Positions 24,613-31,518 of a DNA stretch of 38,793 bases are shown here, piece by piece (the stretch's first letter is position 1; every line of letters starts with the position of its first letter). Origin of the DNA: Firmicutes bacterium CAG:552 (GTDB lineage: Bacteria; Bacillota; Clostridia; Christensenellales; Pumilibacteraceae); the NCBI GenBank assembly GCA_000435495.1, contig FR884033.1, positions 14,922 through 53,714 on the forward strand, given 5' to 3'. The position numbers were made by a program, and so were the translations under genes. The notes below the pieces were generated by a model, which searched no databases, was not told the DNA's origin, and saw nothing but the letters and a program-made list of their open reading frames with translations.

Positions 24613-25272
24613 TTAGTAATTAATAAGAACGCCAAGTGAATTCAACGCCATTTTCGCAGCCTCTCTTTCGGCTTCTTTCTTTTTTCTGCCGCTGCCGACG
24701 CCGAGTCTATCGTCGCCGATATACACAGTAGACATAAAACCGCTGCCATGCGCATGAGTGACGTACTTTAACTCGGACTCGTTACAATTTGCTTGCTTGT
24801 ATTCCTGAAGTCGAGATTTGTAATCGTATTTGTCTGCGTAGCTTATGTTTTTTCCTAAATTATTATACACAAAATGCTTCGCATTATCCATGCCGCCGTC
24901 AATGTAAATCGCACCCAAAATAGCTTCAAACAAATTGCTGTCGAATTTTACCGAATGATACTGCGACTCGCATCCGGTGCCGTATCTTATATACGCTTTT
25001 AATCCGCTTTTGCGTATAACTGCGGCAAGCGGATCTCTCGACACTACTGCCGCCCTGACTTCCGTCATTTGACCTTCATCTCCGATAGATGAAAGGTACA
25101 ACAGCTCCGCAACGATAAAATTAAGAATACTGTCTCCCAAAAACTCTAAATTTTCATTGCTTTTCGTTTTGTATTGATAGGCATAAGAAGAATGTGTAAA
25201 CGCAGTCGCAAGCAAGTCTTTATCCTTAAAGCTATAGCCTATTATTTTTTCGATTTCACTGATTTTGTCCAT
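24613..25272 (-). CDS. rnc: ribonuclease III
   Basis: RNase III cleaves double-stranded RNA, including rRNA precursors. The 219 residues contain the catalytic domain with THSSYAYQ and the signature NENLEFLGDSILNF near residue 40 (usually NERLEFLGD), the second acidic site in FEAILGAIYIDGG near residue 115, and a C-terminal double-stranded RNA binding domain ending GRKKKEAEREAAKMAL. The start lies 17 bases inside plsX, with AGGAAA before the ATG. Usual neighbours acpP or fabD are absent between plsX and rnc. A terminator follows. Confidence 0.96.
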   Translation of the reverse strand: MDKISEIEKIIGYSFKDKDLLATAFTHSSYAYQYKTKSNENLEFLGDSILNFIVAELLYLSSIGDEGQMTEVRAAVVSRDPLAAVIRKSGLKAYIRYGTGCESQYHSVKFDSNLFEAILGAIYIDGGMDNAKHFVYNNLGKNISYADKYDYKSRLQEYKQANCNESELKYVTHAHGSGFMSTVYIGDDRLGVGSGRKKKEAEREAAKMALNSLGVLINY

Positions 25273-26278
25273 TTTCCTGTAACTCTTTAAGCTTTGCTAA
25301 TTCGCTCTTTATGCAATCTATAAGATTGCCCTGATACATTTGTTTTATTTGTTTTACTGCGGCCTTCGTAGCTTCTTTACTAGCTGCGCCGTGTCCTTTA
25401 ACGATAAGCTTTCCTATCCCGAGCAAAGGCGCTCCGCCTTTGTTTTGATAGTTCATTGTATGCTTAAGTGAGTTAAGTCCGTCTTTCATAAGCAGTGCGC
25501 CGATTTTTGAAAACAAATTGTCATTAATAGTTTGTTTTATCAATTTGCCCATCATCATTGCAGTACCTTCGACAGACTTAAGTAACACGTTGCCTACAAA
25601 TCCGTCGCAAACGAGTACGTCGTATTTTCCCGACAATGCGTCCCTCGCCTCCATGTTTCCGCAAAAATTTATAGGAAGAGCTTTTAATCTGGCAAAAACT
25701 TCTTTTGTAAGCTCGTTACCTTTGTGATCTTCGACGCCTACGCACACAAGTCCCACTCTCGGTTCGGCAATATTAAACACCGACTTCATGTAACTGATAC
25801 CCATCAATGCAAAGTCTACCAAATACTCGGGTTTGCAATCGACGTTTGCTCCGCAGTCGATAAGACAAACCTGCCCGCCGTCTACTGTCGGAAGCAAAGG
25901 GGCAAGCGCAGGACGATGTACGCCGCGAATTCTGCCCATCTTAAGAACGGCACCGGTCAAAACCGCTCCCGTACTGCCCGATGATATCATGCCGTCTACG
26001 TCATCTCTTTTTAGCGCCTCGTAAGCCTTTACCAAAGACGATTCCGTTTTTGTCTTAATGGCAGCCGTCGGCGAATCTTCGTTAGTAATAACGTCAGCCG
26101 CATCTATTATTTCCAGCCTGTCGTGATCGATATTGTATTGCGACAAAATGTTGCTTATTTGCTGCTCTCTGCCGCACAAAATAAGGCTAACGTCACGTTC
26201 TTCCTGAAGCGCCAACGCACACCCTTTTATAATTTCTTCCGGCATATCGCTTGCCAGCGTATCTACAACGAATCTCAT
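25256..26278 (-). CDS. plsX: phosphate acyltransferase PlsX
   Basis: PlsX makes acyl-phosphate from acyl-ACP, the first committed step toward phosphatidic acid with PlsY. The 340 residues show the family blocks SSGSTGAVLTGAVLKMGRI, RPALAPLLPT, LIDCGANVDCKPEYL, VCDGFVGNVLLKSVEG and GGAPLLGIGKLIVKGHG. The N-terminal motif is VDTLASDMPEE, in place of the common VDAMGGDxAP, a visible divergence. GGAG precedes the ATG. It lies 73 bases after rpmF, across a hairpin; rpmF-plsX is a widely conserved pair. Confidence 0.95.
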   Translation of the reverse strand: MRFVVDTLASDMPEEIIKGCALALQEERDVSLILCGREQQISNILSQYNIDHDRLEIIDAADVITNEDSPTAAIKTKTESSLVKAYEALKRDDVDGMISSGSTGAVLTGAVLKMGRIRGVHRPALAPLLPTVDGGQVCLIDCGANVDCKPEYLVDFALMGISYMKSVFNIAEPRVGLVCVGVEDHKGNELTKEVFARLKALPINFCGNMEARDALSGKYDVLVCDGFVGNVLLKSVEGTAMMMGKLIKQTINDNLFSKIGALLMKDGLNSLKHTMNYQNKGGAPLLGIGKLIVKGHGAASKEATKAAVKQIKQMYQGNLIDCIKSELAKLKELQENGQNQ

Positions 26279-26308
26279 AATATCATTCTCCGATTCTTAG
26301 TATAAAGT

Positions 26309-26335
26309 AATTGCCCCGATCTTTACGGGGCAATT
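26309..26335 (-). terminator. hairpin between rpmF and plsX
   Basis: AATTGCCCCG and CGGGGCAATT form a perfect ten-pair stem with a seven-base loop. No T run follows on the minus strand (ACTTTATAC), so full termination is unlikely. It may protect the rpmF mRNA or mark a processing site, allowing L32 to be made in excess of PlsX. Confidence 0.55.
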
Positions 26336-26351
26336 GACAAGTCAAAAAATA

Positions 26352-26537
26352 TTATTTTTCTTCTTTCTTTTCGATAACAGCTTCGTCGTTATAATAGCCG
26401 CAATGACTGCAAACTCTGTGAGTGGGCTTCATTTCGCCGCAGTTCGGACATCTTGCTATCGAAGGCTTGCTTATTTTCCAATTAGCCTTTCTGGAATGGG
26501 TCCTCTGTTTCGATGTTTTATGCTTGGGTACTGCCAT
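26352..26537 (-). CDS. rpmF: 50S ribosomal protein L32, zinc-binding form
   Basis: L32 is a small 50S protein. The 61 residues start MAVPKHKTSKQRTHSRKANW, the family signature, and carry a zinc ribbon with Cys 30, 33, 43 and 46, so this is the C+ type rather than a zinc-free paralogue. The C-terminal tail is Glu/Lys-rich. AGGAGGTG precedes the ATG, and a consensus promoter lies at 26573-26601. It heads the rpmF-plsX-rnc operon. Confidence 0.97.
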   Translation of the reverse strand: MAVPKHKTSKQRTHSRKANWKISKPSIARCPNCGEMKPTHRVCSHCGYYNDEAVIEKKEEK

Positions 26538-26572
26538 AACCGCACCTCCTCTTGTATTTCAAACGCTATATT

Positions 26573-26601
26573 AGTATATAGAATTGACGATGTTTTGTCA
26601 A
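26573..26601 (-). promoter_or_regulatory. sigma-A promoter of rpmF-plsX-rnc
   Basis: TTGACA at 26596-26601 and TATACT at 26573-26578 on the minus strand are 17 bases apart. The predicted start of transcription is near 26566, leaving a leader of about 29 bases with a perfect ribosome binding site. Confidence 0.9.
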
Positions 26602-26628
26602 GAAATTTAACAGCGTTTTGTGTAAAAA

Positions 26629-27141
26629 TTATTTTTTATCGTAGTCATCGTCGCTGTTCGTATGTACAATACCTAACGACAACTTTTTTACAGCGAAATA
26701 CAGAGGCACGCCCAAAACGCACAAAACTACAGCTTCGCCTAAAGCTACGCTTAACATTGCAGCAATATATGCGGTTTTCAGTTCCTCAGCGCCGAGAATA
26801 ACCATCGGCACAAATACCGAATTTATAATTATATGCGGCAAAACGCCCAATATAATCTTAGCAACGTCTTTTTTTACATACTTACGAATAACGAGCTGAA
26901 TAAGGCATGATACCGCAGTGCATGCAGTACCCACAATAATATCTAACGGATTACCTCCGTATACGTTTGCGCACAGGCAGCCTATAGCCACGCCTATAGC
27001 CGCTTCCGGCATAAGCAACGGTAAAATGCACAAAGCTTCGGAGATGCGAAATTGCACCACTCCGTAAGATATGGGCGCCAGTAATACCGTTAACGCAAAA
27101 TATAATGCCGCAATATGAGCGGCTCTGACTATGTGTTTCAA
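26629..27141 (-). CDS. queT: QueT family queuosine-precursor transporter (ECF S component)
   Basis: QueT is the substrate-binding membrane subunit of an energy-coupling-factor transporter that imports a queuosine precursor, probably preQ1 or preQ0. The 170 residues form about five hydrophobic segments, with the family block VLLAPISYGVVQFRISEALCILPLLMPEA at the start and NVYGGNPLDIIVGTA in the middle. The start is TTG with GGA seven bases upstream; no ATG lies nearby in frame. The preQ1-I riboswitch directly upstream independently supports the substrate. The ECF ATPase and T subunits are not in the window. The C-terminus is a short acidic and Lys tail. Confidence 0.92.
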   Translation of the reverse strand: MKHIVRAAHIAALYFALTVLLAPISYGVVQFRISEALCILPLLMPEAAIGVAIGCLCANVYGGNPLDIIVGTACTAVSCLIQLVIRKYVKKDVAKIILGVLPHIIINSVFVPMVILGAEELKTAYIAAMLSVALGEAVVLCVLGVPLYFAVKKLSLGIVHTNSDDDYDKK

Positions 27142-27160
27142 ATATATTCCAAAGTAAAGA

Positions 27161-27229
27161 AAAACGGGGAAAACTATTTTTCCCCGTCCGAATAGTTTTG
27201 TTTACAGACAGGAAAGTTGCGAACTGTCT
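27161..27229 (-). promoter_or_regulatory. preQ1-I riboswitch with transcription terminator
   Basis: Read on the minus strand, AGACAG (27224-27229) pairs with CTGTCT (27206-27211) as P1. The 12-base loop TTCGCAACTTTC ends in the C expected to pair with preQ1 (base 27212), and the A-rich tail GTAAACAAAAC follows, closely like the Thermoanaerobacter tengcongensis preQ1-I aptamer. A terminator stem ACGGGGAAAA/TTTTCCCCGT (27164-27187) and TTTTCTTT follow. The tail AAAACTATT (27191-27199) is perfectly complementary to 27170-27178, giving a nine-pair antiterminator. Ligand should therefore stop transcription before queT. P1 begins in the galU stop codon. Confidence 0.87.
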
Positions 27230-28085
27230 ACAGCGATTTTGTCAACTGCAATAAATATTGTTTTAATTCCGAGCCGAAATCTTTTCGATTTAGCGATAAT
27301 TCTATTGCCGCTTTCAGCGAAGAAAACTTATCGCCCATATCGTAACGTACTCCGTCGAACGTGTACGAATAAACTCCGCCGTCGGCGCACTGATCGGTCA
27401 GAGCATCGGTAAGCATCAGCTCTCCGCTTACCGACGGTTTTATGCCCTCTATGTATCGAAACACGTCTTTTAACAAATACCGTCCATAGCAAGCAAGCCT
27501 CGACGGAACATTGTTTAGCGGTGGTTTTTCGACAAATTTTTTAATTTTAAGCAGTTTATCTCCGGTATCCGCAACAGGCACGGACACACCGTACTTAGTA
27601 ATATCGTCGCTAAGACACTTCTGCACGCCTACTATCGTCGCACCGCAGCTGTCAAACGCTTCCGACAACTGTCTCGCAACCGGTCTATCCGATATAACCA
27701 GGTCGTCTCCAAGCAAAACACAGAACCGCTGAGATCCGACGTAGTATTTTGTTTGCATAATTGCATCCGCAAGTCCACGAGGTTGGTTTTGAACTACAAA
27801 ACTTATATTAGCGTTATTCAATACTTTTTTTATTGTTTCGGCTTGTTCGGACTTGCCTGCAGAAATCAATTCGTCATAAAGCCTATGCGAGGTAAAATAA
27901 TCTTTTATTACCGTTTTTGACGGACTTATTACTATGATTATTTCGTCAATATCGCTTTCGACGCACTCGTTAACAAGATACGATATCACTGGAACGTCTA
28001 CAATCGGCAAAATCTCTTTGGGAATTTCTTTCGTAATCGGCAAAAATCTAAGCCCACGACCTCCGCAAGGAATAACTGCTTTCAT
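27228..28085 (-). CDS. galU: UTP-glucose-1-phosphate uridylyltransferase
   Basis: GalU makes UDP-glucose from UTP and glucose 1-phosphate for cell-envelope sugars. The 285 residues carry RFLPITKEIPKEILPIVDVPVISYLV at the N-terminus, VLLGDDLVISD near residue 130, KYGVSVP, FVEKPP with the catalytic Lys, and GELMLTDAL. The nucleotide loop reads PCGGRGLRF rather than the usual PAAGLGTRF, and RGLADAI replaces LGLGHAV, so the protein is divergent; another nucleotidyltransferase specificity is possible. It is the last gene of the dnaG-rpoD operon, 18 bases after the zinc-ribbon gene. Confidence 0.85.
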   Translation of the reverse strand: MKAVIPCGGRGLRFLPITKEIPKEILPIVDVPVISYLVNECVESDIDEIIIVISPSKTVIKDYFTSHRLYDELISAGKSEQAETIKKVLNNANISFVVQNQPRGLADAIMQTKYYVGSQRFCVLLGDDLVISDRPVARQLSEAFDSCGATIVGVQKCLSDDITKYGVSVPVADTGDKLLKIKKFVEKPPLNNVPSRLACYGRYLLKDVFRYIEGIKPSVSGELMLTDALTDQCADGGVYSYTFDGVRYDMGDKFSSLKAAIELSLNRKDFGSELKQYLLQLTKSL

Positions 28086-28103
28086 AAACGCCTCAAAATT
28101 TAA

Positions 28104-28823
28104 TTATTTTTTGTAGATAAGTCGTCTGCACGTTTCACAAACGCAGCTGCCTTCTTCGTTAAGCACGCTTACGTTTTTCTGCGAAAGTTGCAAACCGCAT
28201 CCTTTACAAGAATATGCGTTACCCTCTCCGACATATACCTCTGTTATCGCAGGGTATTTTCTATCCGCAACGATGGCTTTGTATTTTGACATTGTTTCCG
28301 AATCGATTTGTGGCTCCAACTCCTTAAGTTGAAATTTGTATTTATTAATTTCTTGTTCTTTTTCTTTTTTCAACTTTAGATAGCCTTCTTTGGCTTTTTG
28401 ATATGCCTCTCGCATTCTGAATCCGGTACTGTTTGCACTTTGATAATTCTTTATAAGCTCTTCCGAGTCGGTTTTGTACTCGGAAAACGCCTTTTCGCAA
28501 GCAATCGCTTTGAATTTTAACTCCTGAAGTTCGGCTAAAACGTTTCCGAGGTCCTCTTCGGATTCAGCATTAGCTATAATCAATTCCATATCCGATAACT
28601 TTTTATCGAGTTCTTCAAGGTTTTGTTTTGCGCCCTTATACTCTTTTACTATTTCTTCCGCTTTTTTCTCGACTTTATCGACAGTTTCTTTTGCACCGTT
28701 AAATTCGGTCTTCGCCACTTCCATGCGCTTAGCGTCGTCGCATTTTTCCAATGCGTCCAAAGTGCGGCGCAATTTGATGTCGATGTTCTGATATTCCAAA
28801 ACTTTGTCCAGATCTTTTATCAT
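28104..28823 (-). CDS. coiled-coil protein with C4 zinc ribbon (COG1579)
   Basis: The 239-residue protein has long coiled coils from about residue 10 to 180, rich in Lys and Glu, and a C-terminal zinc ribbon made of SCKGCGLQL and CVCETCRRL, two CxxC pairs about 20 residues apart. This is the COG1579 layout, a family of predicted nucleic-acid-associated proteins of poorly defined role, sometimes called CdsZ-like. In Firmicutes it is often encoded after the Nif3-like gene, as here, with nine bases between. No signal peptide. Confidence 0.88.
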   Translation of the reverse strand: MIKDLDKVLEYQNIDIKLRRTLDALEKCDDAKRMEVAKTEFNGAKETVDKVEKKAEEIVKEYKGAKQNLEELDKKLSDMELIIANAESEEDLGNVLAELQELKFKAIACEKAFSEYKTDSEELIKNYQSANSTGFRMREAYQKAKEGYLKLKKEKEQEINKYKFQLKELEPQIDSETMSKYKAIVADRKYPAITEVYVGEGNAYSCKGCGLQLSQKNVSVLNEEGSCVCETCRRLIYKK

Positions 28824-28832
28824 TGTTTCCTC

Positions 28833-29627
28833 CTATTTTCTCGGATTGCTTTCCGAGCGAGACTGAATTATCTGTATATTGAATTGCTTGGTTTTTTCCG
28901 ATAAAACCTTTACCAATTCGGCGATATAAAAATATTCCATCGTGTAGTGTTGCGGTTCGATCAGTGTGATTTTTGCATCTTTTGCGTATACGGCAACGTG
29001 ATGTTTTACGTCGCCAGTAACTACCGTATCGGCTCCGCAGGCTAAAGCCTGATTTATAATATCTTCGTTTCCGCCGCCTCCGCCGTTAACAACGACAACC
29101 TTCTTACAAAGGTTCCCGGACTCCGTCAACAAAACATGTTCGTCGTTAAACGCACTTGCGACTTTTTGTCTGAATTGTTCGCCGGATAGCGGTGCTGCGA
29201 GGATACCTACACGTCCGAATCCTTTGTTATCGCCATATGTCAAAAGATTTTTTACGTGCGTTAGCGATAATGCCCTGCATACAGCATCGTTTATTCCGCC
29301 ATCCGAAAAATCAAGATTTGTATGAGCAGAATAAACGGAAATGCCGTTTTTGATAGCCTTGACTATCTTTCTGCCCGTAATCGTACGAGAACTTACGCTT
29401 CTTATGGGCGCAAAAATTATGGGATGGTGGCTGATAATCATGTCGGCTTTAAGAGTAATTGCCTCGTCTATGACTTCGTTTGTAACGTCGAGGCAGCAAA
29501 TTATTTTACTTACTGCGTCGTCTTCGTCTCCGACGAGCAATCCTACGTTATCGTACTCGTCGGTATATACGCAGGACAACGGCGCAACCTCTTCCATAAC
29601 GGAAACTATGTCTTTTACCTTAAGCAT
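28833..29627 (-). CDS. Nif3-like dinuclear metal-centre protein (YqfO family)
   Basis: Members form ring-shaped hexamers with two metals per subunit; the physiological role is unclear despite the name GTP cyclohydrolase 1 type 2 homologue. The 264 residues include the metal motif ISHHPIIF near residue 65, YSAHTNLDF near residue 100, VNGGGGGNEDIINQA near residue 175 and TGDVKHHVA near residue 200. It lacks the PII-like insert that makes Bacillus YqfO longer. Its start lies 13 bases inside trmK; trmK-yqfO is a conserved pair. Confidence 0.92.
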   Translation of the reverse strand: MLKVKDIVSVMEEVAPLSCVYTDEYDNVGLLVGDEDDAVSKIICCLDVTNEVIDEAITLKADMIISHHPIIFAPIRSVSSRTITGRKIVKAIKNGISVYSAHTNLDFSDGGINDAVCRALSLTHVKNLLTYGDNKGFGRVGILAAPLSGEQFRQKVASAFNDEHVLLTESGNLCKKVVVVNGGGGGNEDIINQALACGADTVVTGDVKHHVAVYAKDAKITLIEPQHYTMEYFYIAELVKVLSEKTKQFNIQIIQSRSESNPRK

Positions 29628-30220
29628 TCTTCTGCTCTCCTGATTAACTCAAGTTTATAGAGGTTTTGCGGCGTGTTTTTATAAGAAAGCAAATTTTGTT
29701 TGTCTCTTTGCAATCTTTCAACAAATTCGGGAGTGCCTCTGTCAAAAAAAACGCCGAATTCGCACTGCAAATCGCTCAAATCCTGAAACCCGGGCGAAAG
29801 CTTAATCACGTCGTAATACCTTTTTCCCTCTTTAACTACTTCGTCTTCCGTAATTTTATAACCGCTGCGAGTAAGCGAATTACGAACTTTGCAAACGTCG
29901 CCCTGAGGCGAAACAATGAGCGTAGGTATTTTTCGTTCGCCTACTATATGCAAAACGGTATTGCCTCCCATTCCGGAAATTACCGCAACGTCGGGAGTTA
30001 TATCGCCGAGAGCTTCGAAACCGTCTCCCAAGCGATATTCGGCACGACTTCCCAAAAGCTCCTTAGCTTTAGACAAACATTTTTCGCTTATGTCGGTGCA
30101 AATTATTCTCTTCGCTTTACCCGAATCGGCGACCGCTTTGGACAAATAGCCGTGATCGCATCCGATATCCGCAAATATATCGCACTCGTCTACAAACGAA
30201 AAAATTTTATCTAACCTCAT
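29615..30220 (-). CDS. trmK: tRNA (adenine22-N1)-methyltransferase
   Basis: TrmK methylates N1 of A22 in the D-arm of tRNAs ending in certain bases, a modification typical of Firmicutes. The 201 residues show IFADIGCDHGYLSKAVA (SAM-binding motif I) near residue 16, RIICTDISEKCL, YRLGDGFEAL and AVISGMGGNTVLHIV, which match the family. The start overlaps the rpoD stop by four bases. It sits in the conserved order dnaG-rpoD-trmK-yqfO. Confidence 0.94.
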   Translation of the reverse strand: MRLDKIFSFVDECDIFADIGCDHGYLSKAVADSGKAKRIICTDISEKCLSKAKELLGSRAEYRLGDGFEALGDITPDVAVISGMGGNTVLHIVGERKIPTLIVSPQGDVCKVRNSLTRSGYKITEDEVVKEGKRYYDVIKLSPGFQDLSDLQCEFGVFFDRGTPEFVERLQRDKQNLLSYKNTPQNLYKLELIRRAEECLR

Positions 30221-31509
30221 TGATCCATATATTCCTTAAGCTTCTTGCTTCTTGACGGATGTCGAAGCTTTCTGAGAGCTTTGGCTTCGATTTGCCTTAT
30301 TCGCTCTCTGGTCACTCCGAACTCTTTACCGACCTCTTCTAGCGTGCGAGGATGTCCGTCTTCTAATCCGTATCTGAGTCTAAGCACCATTTCCTCTCTG
30401 GGCGTGAGCGTATCAAGCACCGCCAAAAGGTGTTCTTTAAGGATGGTAAACGAAGCAACGTCCTGAGGAGCCGTAGCGTTTACGTCCTCGATAAAATCTG
30501 CAAGATGGCTGTCATCCTCTTCGCCTATGGGCGTTTCAAGCGAAACCGGTTCGAGATTTATGCGCTGAATTTCTCTGACTCTCTCTTCGGAGACGCCCAT
30601 TTCTTCGGCGATTTCCGCAGGAGTCGGATCTCTGCCAAGCTCCTGAACGAGCAATCTGGTAGTGCGGGTAAGTTTCTGTATAGTTTCTACCATGTGGACG
30701 GGAATACGTATAGTGCGAGCCTGATCCGCTATCGCTCTGGTTATCGCCTGCCTGATCCACCAGGTAGCATACGTCGAAAATCTGTATCCCCTCGTATAAT
30801 CGAACTTTTCTACGGCCTTCATAAGTCCGAGATTTCCTTCTTGAATAAGGTCAAGAAAAAGCATGCCTCTACCGGTATATCTTTTAGCGATATTTACTAC
30901 GAGTCTGAGGTTAGCTTCACTTAGCTTTCTCTTAGCTTCTTCATCACCGTTTTGCATCCTTTTTGCTAGCTCTACTTCTTCATCCATACTCAAAAGCGGA
31001 ACTCTGCCGATATCCTTCAAATATACCTTTACGGGATCTTCCACGTTTACGTCGTTTATAAGCCTGTCAATCGGCTCCGACTTGTAGTCGGTAGTGTTAT
31101 TGACAACTTCGATACCGTTGGCAGATAAAATGCGAAAGACTTCGTCTACTTCGAATGCAGTCGCTTCGTTTAAAACTATAAGACGTTCGCATATCTCATC
31201 GTAAGAAAGCGGTTTGGTTTTTCCTATAGTTAAAAATCTGTTAAGTTCCTTTGTAACGCCTTCGCTTAAATGCGAACCGTCTTTATTTTCCGTTTCTGCG
31301 TTTTTTGAGGGTTCTTGCTTTGATTCCTTTACAATCTTTATTCCTTTATCCTCTAAAAAAGAGATAAGTTCTGACATTTTTTCGGGAGTCGGAGCTAAGG
31401 AAGCGATTTTATCGCTGACTTGCTCGTAAGTCAGTGTGGAACTGCCTTTTACCATAAGATCGCTTATTGCGTCAAAAAGCTTATTGATTTCGATGTCGTT
31501 ATTTACCAT
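30217..31509 (-). CDS. rpoD: primary sigma factor SigA (RpoD) with two region 1.1-like segments
   Basis: This is the housekeeping sigma factor. Regions 1.2 to 4.2 are intact: EDPVKVYLKDIGRVPLL from about 157, the -10 recognition helix YRFSTYATWWIRQAITRAI, IRIPVHMVETI, and the -35 recognition helix EEVGKEFGVTRERIRQIEAKALRKLR. At 430 residues it is longer than Bacillus SigA (about 370), and the extra length is at the N-terminus. Residues 26-60 (LTYEQVSDKI to DKGIKIV) and 101-136 (LSYDEICERL to NGIEVV) both look like region 1.1, joined by a charged linker. It follows dnaG by nine bases. Confidence 0.97.
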   Translation of the reverse strand: MVNNDIEINKLFDAISDLMVKGSSTLTYEQVSDKIASLAPTPEKMSELISFLEDKGIKIVKESKQEPSKNAETENKDGSHLSEGVTKELNRFLTIGKTKPLSYDEICERLIVLNEATAFEVDEVFRILSANGIEVVNNTTDYKSEPIDRLINDVNVEDPVKVYLKDIGRVPLLSMDEEVELAKRMQNGDEEAKRKLSEANLRLVVNIAKRYTGRGMLFLDLIQEGNLGLMKAVEKFDYTRGYRFSTYATWWIRQAITRAIADQARTIRIPVHMVETIQKLTRTTRLLVQELGRDPTPAEIAEEMGVSEERVREIQRINLEPVSLETPIGEEDDSHLADFIEDVNATAPQDVASFTILKEHLLAVLDTLTPREEMVLRLRYGLEDGHPRTLEEVGKEFGVTRERIRQIEAKALRKLRHPSRSKKLKEYMDQ

Positions 31510-31518
31510 ACCTTCCTC

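Noticed and set aside
26581..26601. GTCAA/TTGAC repeats near the rpmF promoter as an operator
   Set aside because: The repeat is explained by the TTGACA -35 box and a chance TTGAC in the spacer; no second matching site was seen.
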